Positions 1 through 10,885 of a stretch of 64,000 nucleotides of DNA are shown in pieces. The translations under genes and the position numbers were made by a program. The number at the start of each line of letters is the position of its first letter. The stretch's first letter is position 1. The notes under the pieces were generated by a model. It saw only the letters and a list, made by a program, of their open reading frames with translations, was not told where the DNA came from and did no database searches. Origin of the DNA: Allodiplogaster sudhausi (Eukaryota; Nematoda; Chromadorea; Rhabditida; Diplogasteridae); assembly GCA_945643635.1 (NCBI GenBank), contig CALZFC010000010.1, forward strand, positions 369,001 through 433,000, read 5' to 3'.

Positions 1-177
1 GCGGTTGCTACTGAGATGATTAGAACGCAGAGTTGTAATGGAAAGTTGTAGTAGCTAAGGGCGGTTGCTACTGAGATGATTAGAACGCAGAGTTGTAATG
101 GAAAGTTGTAGTAGCTAAGGGCGGTTGCTACTGAGATGATTAGAACGCAGAGTTGTAATGGAAAGTTGTAGTAGCTA
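1..177. repeat. 60-bp tandem repeat, three copies
   Basis: Three consecutive 60-base units starting GCGGTTGCTACTGAG are identical except for the last few bases of the third, where the sequence changes to unique DNA (ACAATAAGGG). The array touches the window edge, so it may be longer. No open frame uses it convincingly. Confidence 0.97.
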
Positions 178-1261
178 ACAATAAGGGCCTGATAACTAGG
201 AAGAATGCTCGCCATGTCACTGGAAGCCATTGTAAATGGACACAGAATGAGATGATTGCGAGGGATTTCACGTACAGCTAAAAGTAGGTTTTGGAATGGT
301 TGGTAGAAATTCTATGAGAGAATTCTATGAGAATGTTATGTATGTAAGTATGTCCATAAAAAGTTTGCGCATTGCGAGTTGTTCTTTTGATTCAAATAAT
401 AATGCAAGGATCAATGGGCAGCTGGGCTGCGATATTATTATTCCCAATCCAATTTGTCGCAACGTTTGGCGCATGATTCAATTTTGCTGCCTTTCCATTG
501 CTCTTTTGTTCATTTGCATACATAGTTATTGCAGAAAACTCCAACCATGGGAACATGATAAGAAATTATTTTGACGATGAATTCGCAGCGGATGGACAAT
601 TCGTATCGCACAAGCCTCAAGTTACTGATGGAAGTTGAGGAGCCCAAACTACGACCGCTCCGCACACAACGACGGTCTTTATCAGATTTAAGATAAATAA
701 ACAAAAAAGTACAACAAATGTTCCCAACTAAAGAACTATATTACGGTCACAAATGAACGGCATTACTTTCAAGAAAAATGAAGCTGAAGGAAAGATGTCA
801 AAGTAGCAAAAACATTATCGCATCAATCAGAACAAAAATTCTTTTTAAAGCTATTTACATATTTCTGGATATTTAAAATAATACGAGCGAAAGTTATGAA
901 GACGGGCCGACTTTTCATAGGAAAAATTTTCATATTCAAAATAAATAAATAAATTACTATTTAGTTTCTGAGATGAGTGCTGATGAATTATAAGTTATAG
1001 CTCAAAAGTTGTTGCTTCGAAATTTGTGAAATATTTAACTTCCGTGCTAGCAACGTAGCTTATACGAACATTCATTTTTCATGGTAAAAATGTGTACGAA
1101 AAAACTAACGAATAAAAGAATATCCTGGTGAATTAATGCAAAGTTTCCGTAACATGCAGTAAAGTGAATTATTAATATTTTTTTTCGAGGAAGAAACGTA
1201 ACGAATGAAAAGTTCTGTACATATCTTTTTTCCTCGCAAAATGATTTTAGATAATGAATAT
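178..1261. other. AT-rich stretch with no recognised gene
   Basis: Only short frames without splice-supported structure or recognisable motifs are seen. The sequence is AT-rich with short A and T runs. I see no repeat copy here that matches other parts of the window. Confidence 0.5.
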
Positions 1262-1893
1262 GTAGCCGAGGTACCGTACCGCATACGAGCCAGGGATACG
1301 CCTCGAGCTCGAGTGAACATCTCCACTCCTGTAGCAGTGAGGTTGTCCTTGACGGAATAGCTATTAGAGCAGCCTTCCTTGAATCTGCTGTCGCAATAGC
1401 ACTCGTACCTGATAGCAGATCAGATTCCTCTCAAATACCATGCCAAAACGAATGGCAAAAGGCAAACAGTTCTTGACAGCACAAACTATTAGGAATCATT
1501 AAAGGAGGGCGATCACCGAAAAATATTTAATGCAGGTTCGAATTGCCGCGTCTGGCCTGTGATTACTCCCTCTCATTCTCGCATGCTATTTAGCTGGTCG
1601 CACGAACTCTGCTACGTGAAAATGGCGAATGAGAGTGCAAATGGCCGTGGCAATTTGAAATATCACATAATGTTTCTGCGATCGCCCTCCTTTAAACGAA
1701 AAGGCAGACGACGAACGTCTCATTCGTGCCGGGTTTCTGTTGGCAGCCGTGCTTCTCGGCCGACTCGCAGAACTTTCCAGCCGTGTAGTACGCGTCTTCT
1801 GGACGCAGTGTGATCTCCAGATGGCAGTACGCTTTCTCATGTGTACAGTTGTCCTTATTGCCCACGGAGTCAATGCAGAAAGCGGGAAGTGGC
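1262..1893 (-). CDS. Cysteine-rich secreted-type protein, partial (second copy)
   Basis: Two exons can be paired on the minus strand. The first (about 1713-1893) encodes a segment with five cysteines and the phrases GNKDNCTHEKAYC and KFCESAEKHGC. The second begins at about 1433 after a TATCAG acceptor and reads YECYCDSRFKEGC, and the phases match (AC + G). A very similar exon pair lies immediately upstream at 2.2-2.6 kb, so this is a tandem copy. A 197-bp MITE sits in the intron. No start codon, signal peptide or C-terminus was identified. The cysteine spacing resembles small nematode secreted modules (an ET-type module is one possibility), but I do not recognise the family with certainty. 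Confidence 0.5.
1499..1695. mobile_element. TTAA-flanked MITE (197 bp)
   Basis: Both ends carry the inverted sequence TTAA-AGGAGGGCGATC, so the element is TTAA-flanked with inverted repeats. It lies in the intron of the cysteine-rich gene fragment. TTAA target duplication is typical of piggyBac-type elements. It has no coding capacity and is related to elements at 5425, 15912, 18157 and 55399. Confidence 0.8.
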
Positions 1894-1984
1894 TGAAGAG
1901 ATTTGTCTTCACTCTCGCTATGATAAATGGCAACTGGAAGAGCTTAATGAAGTTTTGGATGAAAGGAATCTTATGAAGATGGGA

Positions 1985-2620
1985 TCAAGAAACTGTTTGA
2001 CATGCCTCAGGCGTGGTTGTGGGCAGTGTGGTCGCTTTGTACCGAAAGGCCCACTTGCCAGGGGATTTGCCTTGAGCTCGAGTGAACATCTTTACAGCTG
2101 TTATCGTGAGGTTCTGCCGGACGGGATCACTTTTATAACAGCTTTCCTCGATTCTGCTTTTGCAAAAACAATAGTACCTGAAAGTAGATTTCACGAAAAT
2201 GGCCGTTAAGGCAGTAGTTGTATCGCAAAGCATACTTGTTAGGGAATTTGCCTTGAGCTCGAATGTACATTTCCACTGCGTTCGCTGTTAGGTTTTGTTG
2301 GATGGTATCACTTTTATCACAGCTTTCCTCGATTCTGCTTTTGCAGAAGCACTCGTACCTGAAAGCAGATTTCACTAAAATGGGATGGCAAAATGCAATG
2401 ATAACAAAAAACTATTATGAATGATGAAACGAAAATACAGAATACTTACGAGTTATCCGTGCCGGGTTTCAGTTGGCAGCCTTGGTTCTCTGCCGACTCG
2501 CAGAACTCTTCAGCCCTGTAATACACGTCGTCTGGAGAGAGTGTGATCTGCAGCTTGCAGAACGCTTTTTCATTCGTACATATGTCCTTATTTCCCAGGT
2601 AGTCAGCGCAGAAGGGCTGC
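1985..2620 (-). CDS. Cysteine-rich secreted-type protein, partial (first copy)
   Basis: An upstream exon (about 2448-2617) reads GNKDICTNEKAFC and EEFCESAENQGC and ends with donor TCGTAAGT. Two tandem versions of the next exon follow: 2250-2361 (YECFCKSRIEESC) and about 1985-2180 (YYCFCKSRIEESC). The second runs on to TTLPTTTPEACQTVS and a TGA stop at 1985. Either the downstream exon has been duplicated inside one gene, or two genes were fused by deletion. The product is probably secreted, but the 5' exon with a leader was not found. Function unknown. Confidence 0.55.
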
Positions 2621-2989
2621 AGAGAATTCTTTTCTCATTTTAAAATCGTTTACCAAGCAAATGTATACAATTGTTTTAAACCTTTACTTCCAAAAAGGGC
2701 AGACTAATGAATTGTCGTACTGGTCTCATTCGTATGCCCTAACCTTTTCACTAGCATCTTCCGTGTTGCTGAGTCCGAACTTCAGGAAGGGAGGAAGAGA
2801 GAGGAGTAGAAGGAAGTGGAAACGCATTGACTCAGAAAGCACTGCAAGAAAGGAGAACTTCGCTGAAGGTCAAGCACAATGGATATTCAGGGATTCATTC
2901 ATTCATTCAAGTTGATCAGCAGGTTTGCAGAGATGAAAAAATAATGTATGAGTACACACAAAACATTCGACATTCGTATTTCGACATAC
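2621..2989. other. Spacer at the 3' break of EGAS-1
   Basis: This is where the last EGAS-like exons of the copy to the right would be expected. None of the conserved terminal exons (ACVNSTR-type, SEVHVYL-type, membrane helix) is visible. The sequence is low-complexity and purine-rich. Confidence 0.5.
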
Positions 2990-3295
2990 GACAGAAACAT
3001 TCGTTTGTTTCCTCTGCGAATCTCGCAGCGGCTTCAGTCGCGCACGTCGACACTTCAATATCGTTTATATTATTTATTGAAAGTTATTTCTTGTTAAAAA
3101 AAACGTTTAACAGAATTATGATTAAACAGATAAATAAATATATATATATTTGGAAGTATGAAAATATTTAATCTCGTACATGTTCCATAATCGCAACCAG
3201 GAACATTGCTCGGCATCGGAAAACTCGTGTCCATGCAGCCGCATGAGGCGAAGGTTACGTCTAGTTGGCACGAGCGAAAGCAGCTCTGCAACGAA

Positions 3296-4180
3296 ATTTC
3301 ACCAGGAAAGCGTTAAAAGCGAAGAGCATCATTTCAGACCATGATTTAATTTTTATTTATGGATTTGATTTACTGATTTGATGTTACTATCTGATTCAGC
3401 ATCTGATTTACTGGTTTAATTTACTGATTTGTTCACTTCAACTGAGTAGCCTCCCCCTGCATAGAACGAGGCAACTTCGGCTGATGAATGCACGCAGCTG
3501 CCTTGGAGGCGAGTTGATTTCTGGAAATATGTCATACATTCTAAAAGATACGGTAAGCAGACGCATTTTCACTATTCGAATCGGCACCTTATTTCACCAG
3601 GAAAGCGTTAAAAGCGAAGAGCATCATTTCAGACCATGATTTAATTTTTATTTATGGATTTGATTTACTGATTTGATGTTACTATCTGATTCAGCATCTG
3701 ATTTACTGGTTTAATTTACTGATTTGTTCACTTCAACTGAGTAGCCTCCCCCTGCATAGAACGAGGCAACTTCGGCTGATGAATGCACGCAGCTGCCTTG
3801 GAGGCGAGTTGATTTCTGGAAATATGTCATACATTCTAAAAGATACGGTAAGCAGACGCATTTTCACTATTCGAATCGGCACCTTATTTCACCAGGAAAG
3901 CGTTAAAAGCGAAGAGCATCATTTCAGACCATGATTTAATTTTTATTTATGGATTTGATTTACTGATTTGATGTTACTATCTGATTCAGCATCTGATTTA
4001 CTGGTTTAATTTACTGATTTGTTCACTTCAACTGAGTAGCCTCCCCCTGCATAGAACGAGGCAACTTCGGCTGATGAATGCACGCAGCTGCCTTGGAGGC
4101 GAGTTGATTTCTGGAAATATGTCATACATTCTAAAAGATACGGTAAGCAGACGCATTTTCACTATTCGAATCGGCACCTT
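3296..4180. repeat. Three identical 295-bp tandem units, each with an EGAS exon
   Basis: The unit starting ATTTCACCAGGAAAGCG recurs with a period of 295 bases (3296, 3591, 3886), and I saw no difference between copies. Each unit contains the whole 84-bp minus-strand exon (KSTRLQGSCVHSS ... AGGGYSVE) with its AG acceptor and GT donor and part of both flanking introns. The exon is 28 codons in phase 0 at both ends, so one, two or three copies could be spliced in without a frame change. Identity implies very recent duplication, or an assembly collapse or expansion. Confidence 0.95.
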
Positions 4181-5424
4181 ATTCACTTGGAAATGGCTGG
4201 ATGTCGCATCCAGTGAGGAATGCATTGGAGTCTCCATTGATATTCGTTGGCCAGCTATAAAAGTTCTTGTTGATTGATAAAAAAAACTTTCAAAAATTAT
4301 TGTGGGCTCTATTTCCACTTTACGACAACAGAATTTTAATTGAAATGACTTGAAGAAGAAAACCGTGAACTAACGTGCAGCGATGAAGACATTGACACCA
4401 CTCACTTCACTCCACCCCGGACTTTCATGCGGCATCGAATTAAGTTTAAGACGAAGTTCTTTTTTTAGTGAAGAAAAGTGTTATTATCATCAAAAGAATA
4501 TCAAAAAATATCTTTAAAAAATTACTACTTTTTGTTTTGGTGATAAAAAAATGTGATTTATCGGAAATTGAGTAAAAGAATTATAAGATCTTACCTCCCG
4601 GTTGACCGATATGACGAGTGCGTAAAGAGTCATTTGAGTTTATAGTGAAACAAATACCGAGTGAAGAATCGAAGTGCTCCGTGAACAATTCTCTTAATTC
4701 ATAATTATTTATCTTACCAATATTGGCAGTATTTTGATGATCGCGCGAAAGCTTTTAATGATTTTATTAACAATAATCATTTTGCCATTTTCGCCTTCTC
4801 TCTTCTACTCTCTTATATCTCCTATTCATTCTTTTTCACTATCGAGCTCCGACTTTCTCTGCAGGAGAATGACCTTTCAAAGTGTAAATACCCTTAAAGC
4901 GAGCAACTTAAAACTACTGCGTCTATCAATGGCCGCAACGGTTTTTCTGAGCTTGCGCTGTAGCTCCGACCCTTCTCGTCCTACCGTGTCATTTCAGCTA
5001 GACATTCAATATATCTCACGCTATTGACTTTGAATACAGTAAATGAATAATGCAGGATATAAACCACATTAACACACTAGAAGTGGGTGCTGGGGTAATG
5101 TCCTGTTCATTTGTTCTTAAACAAGCCCCCCTCCAACTCTTAACCCTCACAATCAGGATCGTAATATGTACAGCGTATAGCTATTAGGTAAGATCAGTCG
5201 GAATTTCATGCGCATTGTTCTTCTTGAAATGGGCACCCTATCCTCTCTTCCTTGCTGTACTTCGAACTCCCTCTTATAACAACTAGATGAATAAAGATTC
5301 AGCGATACATACAATGCATCTAACATAAGTGTTTTCCCTCTACATACATATATCCATCATTCTCAATGGTTTTTGCAGCAGTTGTATTGCGACTTCGCGA
5401 TCGCAGTAGTATTTTTTGTGTGTT

Positions 5425-5557
5425 TTAAAGGTGGACGATCACCGAACAATAATTATCTGCCGCGATTACCCTGTGAGTAACTCTCATTCTCGTCTGCTAT
5501 TTAACAGGTCTGCGGAAATTTGATATCTCACATTTTTCGATGGTCGCCTTCCATTAA
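5425..5557. mobile_element. TTAA-flanked MITE (133 bp)
   Basis: The element is bounded by TTAA-AGGTGGACGATC on the left and GGTCGCCTTCCA-TTAA on the right, which are imperfect inverted repeats. It is a short relative of the 1499 element, inserted in the EGAS-1 intron between the LMSRSHSS exon and the GICFTIN exon. Confidence 0.7.
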
Positions 5558-8500
5558 TCGTACCTGATCTTGATCTCCCTCCTTCCAAATGCCGCATACT
5601 CAATGATGTCCTCGATCTTCCAGCTCATCTCCCTCAGCCGCTCCTCTCCGAGTGGCGCGAGCAGAGAGGGAAGAGCCGCCCGGAAGACGCCCGGCGAAGA
5701 GTGACTTCGGGACATCAGCTAAGATAATATTAAGTTAGATAAATTTATAATACATACATTATTAGATAACTAGTTAATTAAAATATTAATCAATTATTCG
5801 TAACAAACGGAAATGCGAAAATGCAAAACCAGCCTCAAGGACAACATCTTCTGTTGTTTTTGCTTGATCTGCGACATTTTGAACCTTTCTTGCGTCTAAA
5901 ATTGCAGTGGTGTGTATACAAAAATACAGAATGGTAAAAAGAGCAAACTCATGTTTTTAAAGACAGAATTGTACCAATGGTGCAGAGTGATCCCGCGTAG
6001 CCAGCCGAGCACGTGCAGGAGACTTGGGAGGTGGAGCTGCTGTTCGGGGCACACGAAGCAGTCAGGTCAACCGTCTGGCACCTTAAAATTGTTGTTCAAG
6101 TGGTTGTCCACGAAGCTCAAAATCTGCCTACGTTGCAGTCTTTCCCCAAGGAAAGCTTTCCGTCCTACAATGGTGGCTGCTACGATGGATAGGGTGACGA
6201 AGGACAACAGAGGAAAAAGTGTGCAAATGTAGAGTCTCGGAATATGGATACATGTATGTACGTATATACATATGCATTTGTACAGGATGGAGTCATAATT
6301 CTGTATAGGTTTGTAGATGTTAAAGTAAAGTAAGTCTTCAAACGTATGTATTGCAAGTAGATGGAAACAGCTGTCGTGCTCCTTGCCGTGGCGTATGCTC
6401 CGCAAGGAGTGGAAGCTGAGGATACAGTAGAGGAAGAAGTTGACGAAGACGTCGTTGAAGTCGGGCGAGGACCCAAGAGAGGGGCAGTCGACGTTGTCCA
6501 CTCTCCCGTTGTCGAGATTGACAGAACTGTGGACGTTCTAATGAAGTCAGCCGTCGAGGAAGAAAGATCGGTTGAGGTTGTAATTTCTTCGGTTGTCGAG
6601 GTGGATGTCTCTGAAGTATTGACCAACACCTTGTTCCGATAGAATATATTTTAACAATAAACATATATATACCTAGTACGCCCATTGAACTCCTGTTTAA
6701 TCTATTTAATTTACAATTCTTATATTTACAACTTTTAAGGCTCTTTTATTTCCCTGTATATTGTACTTAAAATTTTTGTTGGTATTATTCAGCATCATCG
6801 CTTGTTCATCGATTTACTGCATCAACTTCTCTTTTTACTGATTACCATAACATAAATACTGTAATCGAGTTCACTTTCTCTACTCTTTTTTTTACCACAA
6901 TTGAGTTTAATTATTTAAATATCGGTTGATACCATTGAGCTTGCAGCACGACATTCCGCCGTACGTAGCAATCGCCGTTCCGTTGTCCGTGCGCATCTTG
7001 TCGTAATAGTTATTATAGCATTCGGTGTATTGGACAGGCGCATCAGTCCAAACGTAGTCGTAGTCCCACACCTGCAGTTCAGCGACATGTGGCCTTTCTT
7101 AAAAAAATTTTTACACGACTCTCTTTTGACATGTTTTGTCATTTTGTAGTTTTATGTCCAGCAAAATGTTTTCTTTTTCGTTGTACAGTTGAAGAGGCCT
7201 TCCAATGCCCCCGAAACTCACAAACATGACTGTGGGCAGATCGCAACGGTAGGTATTGCATGGGTTCTGCTCGAAGACGAAGAGAGACGTGTCGGCGACG
7301 TATCCTTCAGGGCACTTGTCGTTCGACCCCTGCTGGGCGCAAAGCGTACAAGTTCCGACATCGGCTGTACGAAGTTTTACGACTTATTACGGCTCAAGTT
7401 GACGCATTTGGAGAAGTGTTTCCTAGCACAAGGCTTACAGAAAAGAGGAAAACAATGAGTCATTCTCTCAACGTGCCTAAGATCGCTGGGTCTGAAGTCA
7501 CCGCGCAGGTACAAGTGGTCGATGCGAGCATGTGCTCATTTACCGGATATACGTACCACTGGCCCTAAAGTTGTCTTTTCAATTCTCAAGGCTCCCAATT
7601 TAAGGCGCATGATTGTTATCTATTGTTTCATCAAAGAAATTATGAAACGTACATAGTCGCACAAGACTCGAGTCGAGTAGTAAACAGAAGTTCCATTATC
7701 CTTAAAAGTAAAAAAAAACGAAAGATGCTGAGAAAGATAGAGAAAGATAGAGAAACAGAGTAATATAGAGAATGAGATAGAGAAATAATTTGTCTCACAC
7801 ATCGCACGATGCCCTTCCTGCAGAAGAGATGCCAACAGCGGTCGCCATGGCCGTGATCATAGCAAGCGTATAGATTGCTATAATCCCATTTCATCGTTCC
7901 TGGCGGTGGTCCAGGCGTCACGGGTGGAATCGTGCATGATACTGCAATGTAAAATGTTTATCACAAACTTTTCGTTAAAAGGAAAAAAAATACATGGTGG
8001 AGGCGTTGTTGTAGGCCCCGAGGTGGTTGTGGTGTCGAGAGCATATACTCAATTGGGTAAAAAAAAACTTCTTTAAAATAAACTTACTATTTACTTCACT
8101 TAAGAGCATGTCAGTAAGCTTCAAGCACTGCCTGCCCTGGGCAATTGTTTTCGAATTCATTGACAGAAATCATTTGTCTTATACAACTCAACCTGCTCTA
8201 TGTGATGGGCCTAATTGCATCATAATCAGATTTTTTCCCTTCGGGATACGCCACTCTACTCCTGAAAATTCATTGAGCCACATAGTATAGTTCGAATTTT
8301 GTTGAAAAGTATTCATTTTGTACCAAGTTTCACCCTCTTTCTTTCAAGGAATGTTTGAACGTGTGGAAATCGTTTTGAAGTAGTAGAATTCTAATTGTTC
8401 AGAACGAAATTTCCCATATAAGTTGAAACGTATCAATAAATGTACGTATGTAAAAATTGAAGTCCTCCGCGAGTGCTCTTAGATGATATACTTACGATTT

Positions 8501-8599
8501 TCTAATACTAGGATATTATTATATTTTGATGTTGAGTACAGTTATGGATCGATGAATGAATGGGCTTGCATAGTGTCTCGGCGACAGAGGTGCACGCGG

Positions 8600-8695
8600 G
8601 CCCAAATTTTTGGGCCGGCCCGGCCCGCCGTTTTAGGGGGCTGGAATTTTGGGCCCGGCCGGCCCGGGCCGGCCCGCTCCAGCCCGCTCCGGCCC
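8600..8695. repeat. GC-rich GGGCCCG-type repeat
   Basis: This is a sharp GC island in AT-rich DNA built from short palindromic words such as GGGCCGGCCCGGCCCGCC and GGGCCCGGCC. Similar words recur at about 9540-9590 and 32290-32375, each time in or near an inverted-repeat element. It has strong self-pairing potential and no coding signal. Confidence 0.8.
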
Positions 8696-8744
8696 GATTT
8701 TTTTACATGTCAGATTCCTCCTACTTCTTCCTCCTATTCCTCCT

Positions 8745-9380
8745 ACTTCCCATGTTGCTATAGCCGTTGAAAGCTTACGCTTCTCTTCTATCGTGCCAGC
8801 AACAGATACAGTTGAAATGAAGCCGTCAATCGGACCCCTTCGAGAATCTTGAGTGTTCTTCAGCGGACGTCCTCTGGCGCAGTTCTCCAAATGACGACTG
8901 AAAGCAGTTTAAAAAAAAGTAAAATAAAAGCGCATTAAATCAAAAGAAGCAGAAGAGAAAACAAAACCTTGCGTTCCCTCCAGGAACCATTACAAGATGA
9001 CATCGATTACAAGACAGGAACTGAGTGTTGAAGGCGGAGTGCTCGTTCCCTTCTGGGCTGAAGAACAGTTGTTTGATGGGGTCGTTTGCATCCGCCTTCT
9101 TCCGGTTACGGAAGTACGAGTACGCCTTTGCAAACTTCTACTCGACCTGAGCACGGACTGCAGCTTGTAGCTGCTCCTTCGTGTACGCTTTGTTCCAGAA
9201 ATCCTTGCCTGAAGTTATATTTCATAATATTACGAACTTTAAAAAAGCGAAATCGTTAAGCAATTGTCAGAGCATCTCACCAAACACTTTTTGCAGAATC
9301 TTCTTGTCCGCTTCACATATCGAATTCAAGTCGTATTCAGCGCCACTGATGTCACGCATCTCGCTGTTGAAACGGGGCAT
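8745..9380 (-). pseudogene. BED zinc-finger (hAT-like) transposase fragment
   Basis: Minus-strand exons run from MPRFNSEMRD (ATG at 9380), through GKDFWNKAYTKEQLQ, to LSCNRCHLVMVPGGN. They join, after a short intron near 8900-8970, to SRHLENCARGRPLK. The CxxC followed by HxxxxC is the zinc-binding pattern of BED fingers found in hAT-type transposases. An in-frame TAG follows RAQVE, and the catalytic region is missing, so it is a dead remnant carried inside the TTAA element. Assignment rests on the finger pattern alone. A domesticated BED protein fragment is the alternative. Confidence 0.55.
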
Positions 9381-9591
9381 ACAAATGCCAGAAGCAAATG
9401 CGAACATCAATGGAAGTTATTTCATTCCGAAGTGGAATTGAGTCGTTTAATTACTACTGATCTGCTATATTTTGAATGGTCAATTTGAGCAATAAGAGTT
9501 CGGTCGGTCATGAGCATGATCGAATGCATATTTTCGAAAATCGGGCCCAAGCGGGCTCAGGGCCGGGCCTAAGGTTGGGCCCGGCCCTGAG

Positions 9592-9675
9592 AAATTAAAG
9601 GAATACGCGCGAGTCGGTCAAAAAGCGCGAGTCGTTTCGCGCTTTTTGACCGACTCGCGCGTATTCCTTTAATTT
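9592..9675. repeat. Perfect 39-bp hairpin
   Basis: Bases 9592-9630 and 9637-9675 are exact reverse complements around a six-base loop. The stem contains GCGCGAGTCGGTC. Similar words (GCGCGAATCGGTC) occur in both arms of the 26.7-28.4 kb palindrome, so this is probably a conserved internal part of the same transposon family. Confidence 0.95.
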
Positions 9676-10734
9676 TTTGAATCTTGTTATTTTTAAGCAA
9701 ATTTAACGGTCTTTCTTACTGTCTTGGCTCCAATCTTGACAAATGATCATAAAGCGTTATGCTAACCCTTCAAATTATTTAAAGCCAATTTTCTTGACCA
9801 AAATAAAATGTTTGCAGAACATGTTCCTGGATGAACTTTGAAGGGCTTTCCGAAATGCTATTGAATGATATATATACATAGTTTGTCACAATCAGATCAG
9901 ATTTTGTATGGGCTCAATGAATTTTTTAGCCAGAGTAGCGCGTCCTAAAGGGGAAAAATGGGATTGTGATGAAATTAGGGTCATTAAATAGAGCGGGTCG
10001 AGTCGTATAAGGAAAATGATTTCTGTAAATGAATTCGAAAAAAATTGCCCGAAGCAGCTTGCTTTAAGCGCATGCTCGATTCTTACAGAGAAGCCCTCTT
10101 AAAATAAAAAATAAAATAAATACAGAAAAGGTCGAGAGTTAATTGATTATTTTAAATCGATGATGTTAATAGTATTAGGAAATACAAAGTATTGAAATAA
10201 AAATATTTAATAAAACTTTTCACCTGCTAATGCTCCAAAAAGCAAGAACGTGATCACTTGGATTGAAGTCCAAACTCGAAAGAGCCTTTGGTAGTGCATC
10301 CACAGCTTACCAAAATTAAAAGTGTTAGATTAATTATTCCGGGGATAATTATATCTCTGAAGAAGGTGAGTTGTTCATACTCATTTTTCAACCCAGAGAG
10401 AGAGAGAGAGCTCAGCCTTCAATAAATAGTACAAGAATCTTGATCTATTCGGCCTTTGAGATGTTTTAAAGCGGAGTCTACTGGCATCCAAGTCTCTCTC
10501 TCTCTAAGTATCGTTCAAGCTTTCTCTGCTACCTCTCTCTAACACCCGCTATTTCTCTCTTTCTCTCGTTCACTCTCTCTCCCTCTCTAATTCTCGCTCA
10601 CACTCTCCTGTTTCGTCCGTCATCTCAGACATGCATTCATTTTGATTTCCTGGTCTTCTTTCTTCGTGGTGCCTCTTTTTCTCTGTGATTCTCTTCGAGG
10701 TCTTCTATCTCTCCGTTCGTTTCTTTGTGCCCAT

Positions 10735-10885
10735 TGCAGACAATAGAAGAGGCTGAGTGAAGGATCATTTGTGCCTGAGCAGGAATAATCTAGGCCAGAG
10801 GCAAGAGTGAAATTTTCCGAGGGCAGTGAGAGACGAGAGATCTAGTCTGGATGCGCGAGTCCAGACGATCGACGAGCACTGGGAT
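10735..10885 (-). promoter_or_regulatory. Conserved upstream block of EGAS-1
   Basis: The block contains CCCATTGCAGACAATAGAAG, GCTGAGTGAAGGATCATTTG and a GACGAGCACTGGGATACC-like end. Related blocks in the same orientation and at similar distance lie upstream of EGAS-2, EGAS-4, EGAS-5 and the 57.7-kb gene. It lies about 440 bases upstream of the leader ATG. It may be a promoter, a non-coding first exon or a hitchhiking duplicated segment. Confidence 0.45.

Larger units (their letters stand above)
8100..10102. mobile_element. 2.0-kb TTAA-flanked inverted-repeat transposon
   Basis: The left end reads TTAA-GAGCATGTCAGTAAG and the right end, read inward, TTAA-GAGGGCTTCTCTGTAAG. The terminal inverted repeats extend over roughly 170 bp, including GGGCAATT, TTCGAATTCAT and ACAGAAATCAT. 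The element sits in the first intron of EGAS-1. Inside are a BED-finger transposase-like fragment, a GC-rich GGGCCCG-type repeat and a perfect 39-bp hairpin. Fragments of the same family occur at 20734-20960 and near 35.2 kb, and a palindromic relative lies at 26670-28372. Confidence 0.8.
2990..10299 (-). pseudogene. EGAS-1: EGF-plus-ASC (DEG/ENaC) gene, 3' truncated
   Basis: Exons in order: hydrophobic leader 10299-10224 (MHYQRLF start); Thr linker about 8060-8000; PPVTPGPPPG cysteine exon about 7940-7800; short exon near 7690-7640; TTCTCAVTSDPAI exon about 7570-7470; CNTYRCD exon about 7370-7210; ECYNNYYDKM exon about 7070-6925; Ser/Thr mucin exon about 6630-6360; EGF-like exon about 6100-5960; DARKVQ exon about 5900-5825; LMSRSHSSPGVFR exon about 5722-5573; ASC exon with GICFTIN near 4690-4595; LNSMPHES exon; GQRISMET exon; a triplicated 84-bp exon (next entries); CFRSC finger exon about 3290-3185; and a final exon cut off after ETNECFC near 3000. 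The two following finger and pre-membrane exons and the C-terminal helix are absent. The canonical GNC motif reads GIC. The intron after the leader holds a 2-kb TTAA element. The exon near 7.5 kb carries an in-frame insertion of about seven residues. Family: extracellular-gated or mechanosensitive sodium channel relatives; this copy is unlikely to make a membrane-anchored product. Confidence 0.75.

Noticed and set aside
1..177. CRISPR-like direct repeats
   Set aside because: The 60-bp units are contiguous without spacers, and the DNA is eukaryotic.
6338..6685. Gln/Arg/Leu-rich minus-strand frames beside the mucin exons (also 16730 and 55874)
   Set aside because: They are alternative-frame readings of the Ser/Thr mucin exons. 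The Ser/Thr frame continues the exon phases and the CGAY motif.
7468..7575. Premature stop in EGAS-1 at the NNLYLRGDF-like frame
   Set aside because: The frame with stops is not the coding one. In the phase shared with EGAS-2 and EGAS-5 the exon is open and reads TTCTCAVTSDP, with a short in-frame insertion.
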